DNA of 64,000 nt, taken from contig BROI01000010.1 of assembly GCA_027923505.1 (NCBI GenBank), positions 124,001 to 188,000 on the forward strand, given 5' to 3'. Below, piece by piece: positions 1 to 11,616 of this stretch. Position 1 is the first letter of the stretch; the number at the start of each line of letters is the position of its first letter. The notes beneath the pieces are model-generated. The model saw nothing but the letters and a program-made list of their open reading frames with translations. It had not been told where the DNA came from and made no database searches. This DNA is from Mayamaea pseudoterrestris. Taxonomy: Eukaryota; Bacillariophyta; Bacillariophyceae; Sellaphorales; Sellaphoraceae. Both the position numbers and the translations under genes were made by a program.

Positions 1-1160
1 TAGCTTGTTTAACTTCGTCCGCTACAAGAGCGTCTTCCGTCGCACTGGCTGCCGCTGAGACCGCCGCCGTATCTCATTCTTCAAAGACCGCTCCAATTGC
101 TTGATCCCAATCAACCTCCGACTCGCTATCGTTTGCCTCTGTAGCTTGCACTGGTTCCTCTGTTGTAACATCCACTATCATGTGCTGGTCTTCGTCAGCT
201 TCTTGAGCGGCTCCGCCTCCATTGTTGCCGCCTCCATTGTTTTTCTTTTTCAATTTCGACTTGTCGAGTTTGAAACCCGGCTTGTAGCGCGGGCCCTTGG
301 GGTTGCCGAAACACTGCTCCCAAGTGTGGCCGCCATGGTATTTGCACACGTTGGCATCGTTATTTGCTTTATGCTTCTTTCTCGATCCATTCCCATGGTT
401 GTTGTTTTGGCCGCCGCCGTTGCCACCGTTGCGACGCGAGCGTTTGCCGCTCCGACGGCTGCCGCCATTGTCGTTCGAGTCGACTGGAGTCCTGTTGCTT
501 GCTTTTAGATTGATCATGTTATCCAACCAACGAGCAAATTGAATCAGAGAAAGGTCTGCAAGGCGACTCGTTAAAGATTGCTCCTCAAACTTGCTTTGCA
601 GCCAAGTAGGGACCATTGCGAGCAGGAGATCCTTGATGTCCTCGTCCGTATACTGGACCGCCGTTGGGTAGACCGCTTGTCTTCTTGCGGCATATAAGCC
701 ATCAACTTGAACATGTTGCGCAGTAGACTGATCGATTGAGTAACCGTGTATCCATCTGGCAACTTGAGGTTCTTGAGGTACTCTTTTTGTCGACGCAAAT
801 CGTCGTCGACGACCATGAGCTCAGAGAGGAAAGCTGGTTCCACGCTGCGATTGTATCGTCTGGTAGAACTGATTGATCCCAAGTATCACGAGGCGCTCCA
901 AGGAGACAAAGGCGAAAGGATTCCTTGCGGACCCTCATGCGATGGGCTGCCTGTCCATCAAAGGCGAGCTGCTCCATTGCACCAATCACCTCCCCGATGA
1001 CACGAAGGACGGTCACGACGTCTTCATCACTAGCAATCTGTATCTTGCGCTTGTGCTTGGATCCATCTTGCTTGGTGAACGTGAGATCTTGTTTCGGTAG
1101 CGACTCAAACTTGACGCGAGGCACCAAAGGGATCTTGACGTCGACTCCTCTAATCAACAT
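1..1160 (-). mobile_element. Broken gag region of a Ty1/copia-type (CoDi-like) LTR retrotransposon
   Basis: The minus strand encodes gag-like protein. Its upstream part (near 1160-700) has a hydrophilic capsid-like segment. Its downstream part (near 600-100) is Asn/Gly/Lys-rich and carries a Cys/His knuckle, CKYHGGHTWEQC, followed by a KGPRYKPGF stretch. That knuckle and its basic flank are typical of gag in diatom copia (CoDi) elements. Protease, integrase and reverse transcriptase would lie beyond the left edge of the window and are not seen. No LTR or primer-binding site could be recognised upstream at 1161-1900. The visible gag is broken, with roughly two breaks, so this is a fossil. Family assignment rests on the knuckle and overall composition; copia rather than gypsy is likely but not proven. 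Confidence 0.68.
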
Positions 1161-2259
1161 GTTGTTTCGTTTCCGTTTTTGATAGACAGTTGTCTATTTT
1201 GAATTCAAAGTGAAGTACCTATCGTAGGATGATATGTAAATGGAAATTATAATGGTATTTTAAAAGACTGCAATTGAAGATTGCCTCCATGGCGAGCCAT
1301 CGCTTTAAAAGAGCGAGGATCGCAGATGTCGCAACAGGATCGCCCATCTTCGCTAATACCCGACGGGCGTGTCCGTTGACTGTCCGGCTCGCCGTTGAGG
1401 ACGGGCCGGTGCATGTGAATCGTGTCAGATAGCACAATCATGGCGGCAGCTTCATGAAAGCGATCGTTGCTTTCCTGCGGCACCATGGTGGCCATCAGTC
1501 CTTGTCCAGCTTTAATTATGAACGTATGAATGCTAATTACAGTAGCGGACAGCGCAGGAAACGGCAGACTACATACAGCTTTTCTAGTCGAGCAATAATA
1601 TCGCGCTCTCTGGCGTCGAACGAAGCATCGAAAAGTTATTTTCTGCGTGCTGTGGCGGTGCCCTTTCACTTGAAGAAACAATAGAATGTACAAAGATCCT
1701 CTCGTGTTCATCGCTTGCGCCATAATGGATTGGAAGGATGCGAGATTCAAGGAATTTTGACTGACGGCGGTGCCGCTTGCCTTCTGCTCGAATTGTCCAT
1801 TTTGCAAGCGAGGCATTACTCGACGACGCGATAGACGACGCAGCAATTTACAAAGTGGGTGAAGATCACAAAGTTGGAAAGTTGCGAAAGTTATTGCTCG
1901 TGGCTCAAGGACTTCGAATTTTAACTTGGAGTGTAACGACTATAGACAATTAATCAACGTCTTTCTTCGGTCGGAGAGGCAGCCGAGCCAGGACAAAACG
2001 ATACGAAGCCGGCCGATATCTCCAGTCGGGGAGGAATGCCGAGCAAGCGCAAAACGATGCCAGCACAACACGATATGAAGCCAAAGCCAGCGCAAAAACG
2101 ACACGAAAGCCCGCGCACTGACAATGATAAAACTCCGGTCGGAGGACATGCAACAACGAAACGACGCCCTGCCGATATGGGCAGCCGCAAAGCGCTATAC
2201 AGCCTGCCGATATGAAGCTCTTCGACATGTATATGCAATGATATGAAGCGACAAGGCAA
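1161..2259. other. Intergenic, no recognisable gene
   Basis: No convincing gene is seen. The part next to the gag fossil (1161-1900) may include leader or LTR of that element, but no matching second copy lies in the window. 1975-2230 has loosely repeated GCCGATAT and GCGCAAAACGA motifs that grade into the repeat that follows. Confidence 0.4.
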
Positions 2260-2490
2260 AAACCAGCAAATTGCAAGCGGTTAATCTCAAACGGCAAAGT
2301 ATAAAGTATAAGTGGCAAGTGCAAACGGCACAAACAGCATACGACCAGACGGCAAATTGCAACGGCAAGATGCAGATGGCGAAGTGCAAGCGGCAAAGGC
2401 AAGCGGCAAAAGACAAACAGCAAAATGTACACGGCAAAATGCACACGGCAAGTTGCGAACGGCAACAGCAAGTGACAAACAAAGCTTTCA
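2260..2490. repeat. Degenerate minisatellite of CGGCAAA-type units
   Basis: The motif (A)CGGCAAAatGCA recurs about every 10-22 bases through this stretch, in many imperfect copies. It creates short open frames on both strands with Gln/Lys-rich or Cys/Leu-rich translations. These look like by-products of the repeat and not genes. Confidence 0.6.
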
Positions 2491-4829
2491 ACGGACGTCA
2501 CAAGCGACGAGTATCCCCTTGATTACAACGTGATCCGTACGCATCAAGACCTCGACGGTCCCTCATCAGCAGCTGCAAACGCCAACGATATTCTATCGAT
2601 ATAATGGAAGTATCTCAGGGATGTACAGCTTGTTGTCTTTGTTCCATCAGAGCGGCCACAAGGCGCAAAAAATGTAAAGACGTAGCATTCGTCAGGGTCA
2701 GTCTGTACTTTCGCATTGGTCGACAAGGACGGTGTGGGTGAAAGTGTATATATTGCGCAAGTCGGAGGGCATCTTGGAACAAGATATTTAATCTTTGGGA
2801 AACGAGTCTCGAAATGTTGCCGTGCTTTTCGGAACGTTGTTGAGGAGTGCATGCGACGCTGAACATTATAGTGTTCGAAACTGCAGCTTTTGTTGAGACT
2901 AGGCGGCAGACTGACAGTAAGGCGCTACAAATGATACCTAACTGCGCCTGTTTCATTATACCAACGCTATGAAAATGGAACATAGTGCCACTATAGTGCA
3001 GGCGCATGCGACTAAGTCAGCCATTGGCTGAACACACTTACTACATGGGCGAGCTTGCGGAGCATTTGCTAAATTGATACGCATTGCTGTTACCAATGGT
3101 CGAACTAATGCGTGTTTTGTTTAATGCAATATCGAACGCATCAACGACGTTGAGCCATGCACGAAAAGTTGTTGACGGAGATAATGGTGGAAGCGTACTC
3201 CAATTCTGTCGACCGTATTGTTCCGCGTCGCTTTCTAGGCTGACGTTCGGGTGCCGCTTCATGCTTGCAATCACGGGATGGGCGTCAAACCTCCCCGCTA
3301 TTTCAAACATCGCGTCCTGATGTATTTGCGATGGCAGCGTATGCTCCGGGACACATCACCCGGTGTGTGCATCAGTAGGTCTCAATAATGTGGCACTGTA
3401 TCCGTGACAAGAATGGACTTGTGTGCAGCAATACGTGAAGGACGGAAGCAGTGATGCTATTCGCGCTGCGCACAGAAGCAGAGTTCCATGTCGCGTTCGG
3501 AAGTAATTCGGTTATATTGTAACTTGCGTTGAGCATTTCCTCGCAATAAGAGCAATTTCATATTTTTGGAACTGTGGCAGCCACTTCATATTTCCTAAAA
3601 GCAACGAACATAATCTTGTCAAATTCACTCTGGCAATGACCGTTCTACCCTTGCGCACGACGTTGTCTTCAAAGTGCGGTTGCGAACGACGAAGCAGCCA
3701 AATGATGGCCATCTATTGAGGTGCGTTCTGCTACTTTTTCTGTCAATCAAAAGCAGCTGTAGCCAAAACCTTGCAGTTGAACAAGCGAGCGCATAGTGCT
3801 GTCGCCCAAGAATATCATGATACCAGGCGGAGCTTTCGGGGTCATGCTTCAATGTACTGGCCAGTCTTTGTGCACTTTTTCGGATTGATGAGAGGGTCGT
3901 GTACAAAGAAAGCTGAAGAGCGGTAAGTGGACTGCTCCGCCACAACTTAAATGAGCGGGGCATTGGCACGTTTGAAAACCCCTTTGTTGCCATCCTTTGT
4001 GATCTCGACTAGACCTTCTCTCTCTATCTTTGGGACAAGCTCCTCACTAAACTGAAACATAAGGTCTGCGCGTCGAGACGGTGGTATGCAACACGCGGAT
4101 GCACTGTCGTCGGCGTGAAAAAGCGTTTCAGATGTACGCTTGACATTGTGCGACTGGTCAAACGCAGCAGAAACGAAGCAGCTAGCTAGCCTCTGTGTGC
4201 CTGTGCTTTGAGCTGCTCGTTTATGATAGCAAATAGACGAAACCTATGTCCCATCAACATGAGCTCTGATCAGGTTTCTCTGGCATTGTCCCTAGCGGGG
4301 CCGTGATCGAAATATGGACAAGAAAACAATGTCGGATTGATTCGCTAGATGGCCCACACCAACATAATTGAACGAAGTGTGCAAAGATAAATTTACGTAA
4401 CGTTAATTATTATAGTGTGTACGGATAGCGAAGTCAAGCCTGCCACACCGCTCATACATCTCTGCCTGCAGGACACTCTAATGGAAGACGAGGCATGTAC
4501 TAGGCCACCAATGCAAACGAAGTAGTTGGAAGTTGGGAGGGCACTCAACTCGTCCGTCCCATAGATCGCTGGGCTATCCTGAATGACTCAATGGATGAGG
4601 TCAGCAAGCTTCTCCGATTATCTATGGGAAATTACCTTTGCATCAATGGCGCCAAACTGTTCAAGGAGCAGTCAGCTATACACAAGCAAGTGGTTGGCGT
4701 TTGGCGATGGATGCAGGCCTCTATCAAAGCCATAAAGCTCCTGCCTAGCGCCAACAGCACCAGACAAAGAAAAAAAATGTGGCCGTCCGGCACTGCACCA
4801 AGTAGCTCAGTAAAGGCGAGAAGGAAATA
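2491..4829. other. Gene-poor intergenic DNA
   Basis: Only short, overlapping open frames without recognisable domains are present on either strand. No RNA gene or repeat was recognised here. Confidence 0.4.
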
Positions 4830-6640
4830 CCTTTTAAGCGCCAGTTGAAGGGTCACCTGCCTAAGAAGGTGCCACAGTTGCACCACCTAGAAGGTGCCAC
4901 AGTTGCACCAGTCAACCATTCTATGAGCACCTGCATGGCCAGACGCTTGTTCCATATGTTCATTTGGCGTTATGAAACCCTTCCATGGCATCCAAGTAGC
5001 TCAGTAATGGCGAGAAGGAAAAACCTTCTTAGCGCTGCTTGAAGGGCCAAAAGAGGTGCAACTGGTGCACCAGTGGAGCATCAGTGGAGCATCCAATGAG
5101 CACCTGCATGGCCAGCCCTTGTCCCATGTGGTCATTTGGCGTAACGAAGCCCCTCCATGGCATCCAAGTAGCACAGTGATGGCGAGAAAGAAAAACCTTC
5201 TGAGCGCTGCTTGAATCATCTGCCAAAAACGGTGGCACAGGTGCACCAGTGGAGCATCCAATGAGCACTTACATGGCCAAATCTTTGCCTATATGTTCAT
5301 TTGATGTAGTGAAAGCCCTCCATAGTATCCAAGTAGCACAGTGATGGCGAGAAGGAAAAACCTTCTGAGCGCTGCTTGAAGGGTCATCTGCAAAAAACGG
5401 TGGCACGGGTGCACCAGTGGAGCATCCAATGAGCACTTACATGGCCAAACCTTTGCCTAGATGTTCATTTGATGTAGTGAAACCCCTCCATGGCATCCAA
5501 GTAGCTCAGTGATGGCGAGAACGAGAAGGAAACACCTTCTTAGCGCTGCTTGAAGTGTCATCTGCCTAGAAGGCGTCACTGGTGCACCAATGGAGCATCC
5601 ATGAGCACCTGCATGGCTAAACCCTTGTCCCGTATGTTAATTTGGCGTGGTGAAACCCCGCCATGGCATCCAAGTATCTCAGTGACAGCGAGAAGGAAAA
5701 TCCTTCTGAGCGCCACTTGTAGGGGCATCTGCCTAGAACGCGCCATTGGTGCACCAATGGAGCATCGAATGAGCACCTGCATGGCCAAACCCATGTCCAA
5801 TATGTTCATTTGGTGTGGTGAAACCCCTCCAAGGCATCAGCGTAGCTCAGTGACGGCGAGAAGGAAATACCTTCTGAGCGGCAGTTGTAGGAGTATCTGC
5901 CTAGAAGGCACCACTGGTGCACCAATGGAGCATTCAATGAGCACCTGCATGGCCAAACCCTTGTCACATATGTTCAATGGGTGTGGTGAAACCACTCCAT
6001 GGCATCCAAGTAGCTCAGTGACGGCGAGAAGGAAAATCCTTCTGAGCGCTATTTGAAGGGTCATCTGTTTAGAAGGCGCCACAGGTGCACCAATGGAGCA
6101 ATCAATGAGCACCTGCATGGCCATACCCTTGTCACATATGTTCATCGTGTGTGGTGAAACCCCTCCATGGCATCCAAGTAGCTCAGTGACGGCGAGATGG
6201 AATACCCTTCTGAGCGCCAGTTGAAGGGGCATGTGACTAGAAGGTGCCGCTGGTGCACCAATGGAGCATCCTATGAGCATTTGCATGGCCATATCCTTGC
6301 CCCGAATGTTCAATGGGTGTGTTGAAACCCCTCCAAGGCATCCAAGTAGCTCAGAGACGGCGAGAAGGAAATCCTTCTGAGTGCCCCTTTAAGGGTCATC
6401 TGCCTAGAAGGCGCCACTGGTGCACCAATGGAGCATGGCGAGAAGGAACACATTCTGAGCGCCAAATTTGAAGGGTTATTTACCAAGAAGGTGCTACTGG
6501 TTCCTTCGAGTTGACCACTCTATGATCATTTTATAACCAGACCGTATCCCATATGTTCAATGGGCTTGGTGAGACATCTCGATGGCATCTAAGTGGTTCA
6601 GTGATGGCGAAAACTAAAAATTCTTGAGTGCGCCCAAAAT
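4830..6640. repeat. Tandem array of a ~168-bp satellite (about 10 copies)
   Basis: The landmark GAGCACCTGCATGGCC recurs at about 4925, 5098, 5263, 5431, 5603, 5771, 5939, 6106 and 6273, so the period is 165-173 bp, mostly 167-168. Each unit also carries CATCCAAGTAGCTCAGTGA, a GAGAAGGAAAnnCCTTCTGAGCGC hairpin-like block, and CACTGGTGCACCAATGGAGCAT. Partial, more diverged units lie at both ends (about 4790-4925 and 6420-6640). Because 168 is a multiple of three, open frames run through several units on both strands, but they have no start context and differ between copies, so I regard the array as non-coding satellite. Confidence 0.85.
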
Positions 6641-7200
6641 TAAATACGCAAAAAACCCAGGCGTTGATCACTGCAATGACACCTACTCGTTCCCGCTTGC
6701 TCCCCAAATTAATAATCACTTATTTTAAATTGCTTGAGGGCATTATTGGTTTTAATTATCCCCTATGAATACATGCTTAACATCCCTATACCTTCTTAGT
6801 AAATATTAAATGATTTTCAAAAAAAGTGATGTAAAAGATTGTTGGGATCAATACAGCGGAATGGCAGTCAAATGGCACGAAAGAATCGGAAAAGCGGATT
6901 AATAGGTTCACAACGTGCAATTGCTGTCCTCCCGCAATCGCTGTTCTTGGGGAGCGTCTTACATCCAACATGCAATTGTGTATTGGGTAGCGATGTAGAC
7001 AGCGGCTGCAATCTCATCGATTGCCAACAGCCCGGACATCTTTATTTTTTCTGAAAATTGTGAGTGCTGAAGTTATTCATGCCAAATATCGGCTGCTGGC
7101 TCCATCGCATGTTAGCACGTTTAAGCATCTGGTGCCTGTAAAAAGGCTCCGAGAATTGATCTTGTATGTAGCCGGGGAAGCAGGTCATGTCTTTGGTTTA
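6641..7200. other. Intergenic, AT-richer flank of satellite
   Basis: No gene is recognised. Short open frames have no domain similarity that I can see. Confidence 0.4.
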
Positions 7201-7214
7201 ATGGGTATTTGTCT

Positions 7215-8110
7215 TTATACGAACACGCTTAAACACCCCGTTAGGCAGTCAAATCTCAATGGCATCGGCACCATTGGGCAAGCTATCTGAGAGCCAGAGC
7301 CAACTGAGAGCCAGTAGCGCACAACGGCTTCAAAACTACATTGAAGATGGTTAAGAAGACAATGTCTCCCTGAGTGACTCAAAGAGCCTTCCATGATAGC
7401 CACCCAGTCGCGAAACCACCTGCTGCTGCTCCCAGAAATTGCATAGGAGTTGGATGACCGCTGGTCCAACGCCATAGCCCTCTAGGATTTATAGAGTGCC
7501 CTCGTGACTGAGTGTGTCATACGTGTTTTGTAGATCTTTGAAGATCTCGTTCAGCGGGACCTGCTCGTTTGCAGCTAAAGGAGCTTCGTTTCAAGTACGG
7601 CAGTTTTGGTGCCCCGGTTGGCCCGAAAGCCATGGAGAGAGTCATGGAATTGCCCTATCCCCCGGTGCCCTCCACTGCTCTTAAGGATGAGTACCAGAGA
7701 TGACCACGCCAATTCAGTTGGACTTTCTCTTGTGCTGAACGCATGTTGCACCAGGGACACTAAGGTCTCTCAGTTGTGCCATTCTGGCAACTCCTCCTGT
7801 AGAGCTGCTGCTAGTCACGCCTTGAATCCTCCGAGCGCTTGCTGTAGGGTCCTGATGACGTACTGGCTCGAAGACGAGATACTGCCGCAGATACCTGTTC
7901 AGATGGCGCATTGTCAGGCACGTGAATAGGTTGACAACAACTGGAATAAGGTCCCCTGGACCACCTTCCGAATAAGTCCCTATATTATCGTTTGACAACA
8001 TGCACATCCGCGCGAGATGGCTTACTGGGGCAGTCACCCACATGTTTATACCATGCTTGTAGCCGATTCCTGGCACCCTGGAGATCATGAGCACATAGCC
8101 GGGCTTCAAT
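7215..8110 (-). mobile_element. Decayed LINE-like (non-LTR) reverse transcriptase remnant
   Basis: Reading the minus strand from about 7760 down to 7250, reverse-transcriptase landmarks occur in the right order but in different frames. First comes a W-S-LVLILK segment and HGFRANRGTKTA (about 7600-7750). Next is a palm A-like stretch KDLQNTYDTLSHEGTL (about 7490-7550), then GYGVGPAVIQLLCNFW (about 7420-7470), and last an IFN / EAVVRYWLS stretch (about 7290-7350). The HGFR-x-x-RGT-x-TA motif and the YGVGP segment are typical of non-LTR reverse transcriptases found in many copies in diatom genomes. Frame changes between each block, and stops such as the one directly after SHEGTL, show a dead copy. 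The reach up to 8110 is inferred from an open stretch in the same direction; endonuclease and termini were not recognised. Confidence 0.6.
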
Positions 8111-9284
8111 GGCAGCTGTGCTTTTGGTCATTCTTAAATGCGTCGCGCTATTCTCCATTCTTCTGTTTGTCCAGAGTTGGGTTGGCGGCGGAGCGAGGCT
8201 CTCTTTTCAATCATCTTCCAGGTAGAGTTAGAGAACCAGGATGTCCTTGAGCCGGTTTCCTGAACAATAGGGGCTCTGTTCTCTTTCAGCTTCCCAAGCA
8301 AAGCATAAGCTTGCGTCTGCGGCCCACCAGGGTGTATCCGTAGGTGAAATTGCTTTTTACCATGAATTTAACGTCGGTTACTCCATAAAGGAGCAGACAT
8401 CCATGCCCAGAGAGGCAAATGCTCTGAATCTGGTTTGGGATATGCACGGTATTATGCGATCAATCCATAGTCATTCCCATGCATTTGTCTGGCTCCTGAT
8501 GGTGGTGAATCCATTGTCGCTGTTAGGGGGCTTTGTATGGTGTTCCTCCTCCATCTTAATCTTTGGGGTTGCTCTTCCGACGTGTTTCTAATTTGGCTGA
8601 TTTCTCTTGTCTTAAGACAACAAGAACTCTGTTGCTTCTTCTGGCAAATCCACATCTTGAGATCCTTCAAACGCTGGACCAAGGGGTCTGGCGATATAGC
8701 GGCTCTAAGGAACAAGTAGTGGATGAGCTAGTTTTAAGGAAGTGAAGTGTTACTGGTGGGTACATGTCAGATGAGCTTTATCGTTTACTGATAAAATAGT
8801 TCTTTCCAATGAAGGCCGCTACGTCGCATGTAACAACACGCACATCAATGCGGCGTGACGCAAGCACAGTGGTGCCCATGTTTAAATGCATGTCTAGCTA
8901 ACTAACTCGCTTGCTTAATCGTTGTCGGGTTGTCGTGACAGGTTTTGTCAGATACCTACGCACATTCGCCGCTACATGATTAGCTAAGCAAGACTTTAGC
9001 TAAGCAAGACTTGCCTTGTGAAGCCATCGCATGTGAGCCTAGGTTCGACTGTGAAGGAAAAACCATTACACACTGACTTGTCGCATGTTGTCGGTTGATG
9101 GTGTCAGTACTTGATCGACAGAGCAAGCTTAATTGACTCAGTTTTTATGACGCTCTTATCTTACATGCGAAAGCGACAAATTGCCACGCGTATCTACTAT
9201 TTCGGAATGGCTGGACAAAGGAGCTTTCAAAAGCACTTCCTCAATGGCACTGTGGCAATGTTTACCAAACAGAACCGAGGAAAT
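8111..9284. other. Intergenic, no recognisable gene
   Basis: No gene is supported. A 15-bp unit TTAGCTAAGCAAGAC occurs twice in tandem near 8980-9012. Some of the left part may be undetected remnant of the neighbouring reverse-transcriptase fossil. Confidence 0.35.
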
Positions 9285-9538
9285 GTTGATTGATTGCACG
9301 GCATGGGTCCCTCTTCCAGAATTTTAAATGTAGTCGTGGTCGATTGCTTCCTTCGTTTCAGCGTTGCATAGCAGCAATCATGGAAGCCATAAACGTATCG
9401 GCAGCAGGCGGAATTGTTGATTGATTGCACGGCATGGCTCCCTCTCCCAGAACTTTTAAATGTAGTCGTGGTCGATTGCTTCCTTCGTTTCGGCCAATTC
9501 CTTCTTACCTGCGTTGCATAGCAGCAATCATGGAGGCG
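9285..9538. repeat. Two-copy direct repeat of ~100-120 bp
   Basis: The segment starting TTGATTGATTGCACGGCATG at about 9288 and ending GCAGCAATCATGGA at about 9388 is repeated from about 9414 to 9534. The second copy has scattered substitutions and a ~19-bp extra piece (GCCAATTCCTTCTTACC region). A short unique spacer separates the copies. No coding function is seen. Confidence 0.75.
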
Positions 9539-10142
9539 AGAATGGCGGCAGGCAAGAAGACGAGGCTTGGTGATTTCACGGATGCATAATCTTGCCCCGA
9601 CAGCAGTCTGGTAATTGTTAACCTCGACAATCATGAGAAGCTGTCCCGTCCCTGGTGCAGAACCTGGTTCCTTTGCTAGGCAGTTGATTGTGATCTACCG
9701 AGAACACGATGATTTTATGTGACCTCTATGAGTAGGTAGCGCTGGCCAGCTTAAAAGCGAGGATCTTCTGAACGTCTTCGTTACCGAGTCGTCCATCTTC
9801 TGCGTCATGTTGCTCGGCCATTTCCCTTCATCGCCAACAACTTTTCCGGAAAGTAAGAAAATCACATGTATCAGCCTATTCCTCGTTAGTTCTGGAAGTT
9901 TGGGCGAACAGGAGCAATCGTAGTATGATTGAGCTTGCCACCAAACACCATGTCGACTTTTAACCAGTCAGTGCCTTATTCACGGACGTCAAGTGTCGTT
10001 CGAAAAGGAATCGGGGAGATGGAGCGTTGGGCGTTAACAGGAAAGAATGAGCTTGACCGACTTCCTTCAATGCGAATGTCGCAAACGTGCATCGAGAGTA
10101 TTTCAACGCTACCCTTATAAATCATTTGTCAATCTGCACTTT
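9539..10142. other. Intergenic, downstream of the SGNH-like gene
   Basis: No gene is recognised. It probably includes the 3' untranslated region of the minus-strand gene ending at 10143. Confidence 0.4.
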
Positions 10143-11435
10143 CTAATTCATCTCCAACACCACGTCATCCTCCGGCGTGAAGCCGTCATGGTCTTCCTCG
10201 TCGCTGGAATCGCCACTATTGTCGTCGTCCTCATCTTCGTCCTCCGTTGGCACTTTGGAGGCATTCCTTTGATTCGACCCAACGTAAACGCCAATCCAAG
10301 CGCCGACCACGACTGCGACACAGCAAACTGCAGTTATTGTAACTTGCAGCCCGTTAAATTGAGCTTGATATGCCTCTCGGTCACCCTTTCCATCCTCGGC
10401 TTGGTCAATGAATTCCAAAAAGTCGCTCTTGCGCAAGTCCAAAAGCTGCTGCGCGAATGCAGAGCCAATTTCAAGCATGGCAAGTGGTTGACGATGATAT
10501 ACAATGTACTCGTCCGGGATGTTCGAGGCAATAATATCATCATCATTGACGAAACAATGCGTTGTGACGAATCTCAGATGCTGCTTATCGTGCGCACTGT
10601 CAACGACAATTCGTTGATCAATCCGAAACTGTTGCTCCTCCAGTGAGACGTTGCGAGTCCCTTGGCCGCCCATTTCTCCAATGATGACCTTGAGGTCAGT
10701 CAGCTTCCATTCCTGTTGAATGACACGTACGAGCTGTTGCAGATTACGTCGATAATCAAGTCGCAGGCTTGGAATCATGTAATCCGAGTAGCCATGCCAC
10801 CAAACCATTCCAATCATCTCGTATTCTCGCGACTGACTTGAGAAGTACCCGATAGTGCGAAGCAAACGTTGATATAGAGGGCCGCCGCTAATCAGCGACT
10901 CATTGTTCCTTTGACTTTTCATCATGGTAGGTGCACGAAAATCAATTCCTAGCGTTGCATTTTGATACGCTAGCTTGACAATCAACACGTCTTGCTGGTA
11001 GACATTGCCAAGCAAATGGCCAAGACCAAGTTCCGGTCCAAATGTATCCGCAGTAGCTCCTAGTCCAACTATCAACGGCGTCAAAGCCAGGCTGCTCATG
11101 GTGGCAGTCGTTGAGTCACCATCATCACGGACGACTCGCACATCGTCTCGAACGACAAAATCGGTAGAATTTTCGTCTTTTAAGACATACAAGTACTTTT
11201 CATGAAGTTCCGCAGAGTTTTGCAAGGATTGTTGTAGCTCCTTTACATTAGCGTGACCGAGACAGGCGTCATCTCCCACCAATAGAACCACCTTGGTTGC
11301 GCTGCTGGCAGCTTTGACTGCAGCAAGATGCGTAATAATGAGATGCCATATGACAAATATTCTATGAAATGCATGTCTTGGAAAAATCATTGTTGCAGTT
11401 GTGCTTGTTGGCTTGTTGGTCGTGTTTAGCGTCAT
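10143..11435 (-). CDS. SGNH / sialate-O-acetylesterase-like (CE6-type) type I membrane protein
   Basis: A single open frame of 430 residues. A hydrophobic stretch at about 24-41 looks like a signal peptide, which would fit a start at Met1 or Met16. The body resembles the SASA/CE6 fold: an opening strand KVVLLVGDDACLGH (48-61), the family block FGPELGLGHLL (132-142), WWHGYSDY (212-219) where CE6 enzymes have W-x-QGExD, and a C-terminal YH (313-314) followed by IGSAFAQQLL. A transmembrane helix lies at about 363-385, then a very acidic tail. Active members carry GQSNM with the nucleophilic Ser; here the matching place is GDDAC, so the nucleophile appears to be missing. It may be a non-catalytic glycan-binding or cell-surface protein. 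Family assignment is moderate, function uncertain. Confidence 0.72.
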   Translation of the reverse strand: MTLNTTNKPTSTTATMIFPRHAFHRIFVIWHLIITHLAAVKAASSATKVVLLVGDDACLGHANVKELQQSLQNSAELHEKYLYVLKDENSTDFVVRDDVRVVRDDGDSTTATMSSLALTPLIVGLGATADTFGPELGLGHLLGNVYQQDVLIVKLAYQNATLGIDFRAPTMMKSQRNNESLISGGPLYQRLLRTIGYFSSQSREYEMIGMVWWHGYSDYMIPSLRLDYRRNLQQLVRVIQQEWKLTDLKVIIGEMGGQGTRNVSLEEQQFRIDQRIVVDSAHDKQHLRFVTTHCFVNDDDIIASNIPDEYIVYHRQPLAMLEIGSAFAQQLLDLRKSDFLEFIDQAEDGKGDREAYQAQFNGLQVTITAVCCVAVVVGAWIGVYVGSNQRNASKVPTEDEDEDDDNSGDSSDEEDHDGFTPEDDVVLEMN

Positions 11436-11616
11436 TGGATGTTACGACGGAGAAAAGGGAGTCGAAACCGATGCGACATCAAATGCGCGCCGTCGATGCA
11501 CATCCGCCGCGCCACAGCACCAATGCGAAACAGAAAAGCATCCTATCCATCTGACCTGTTCTATACCACCACTGTAATCTACCGTAATCATACATTACAC
11601 CGATCCTTGTTAAGAA

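Noticed and set aside
101-508. Plus-strand 135-codon hydrophobic frame at the left edge
   Set aside because: It is the antisense of the gag knuckle region of the copia fossil.
5550-6313. Open frames of about 160 codons on both strands within the 168-bp satellite
   Set aside because: They exist because the unit length is a multiple of three; they differ between copies and lack start context and domains.
4986-6370. A-box-like TAGCTCAGT in each satellite unit, suggesting a tRNA-derived SINE
   Set aside because: No matching B box at the right distance and no poly(A) or T-rich tail in the units.
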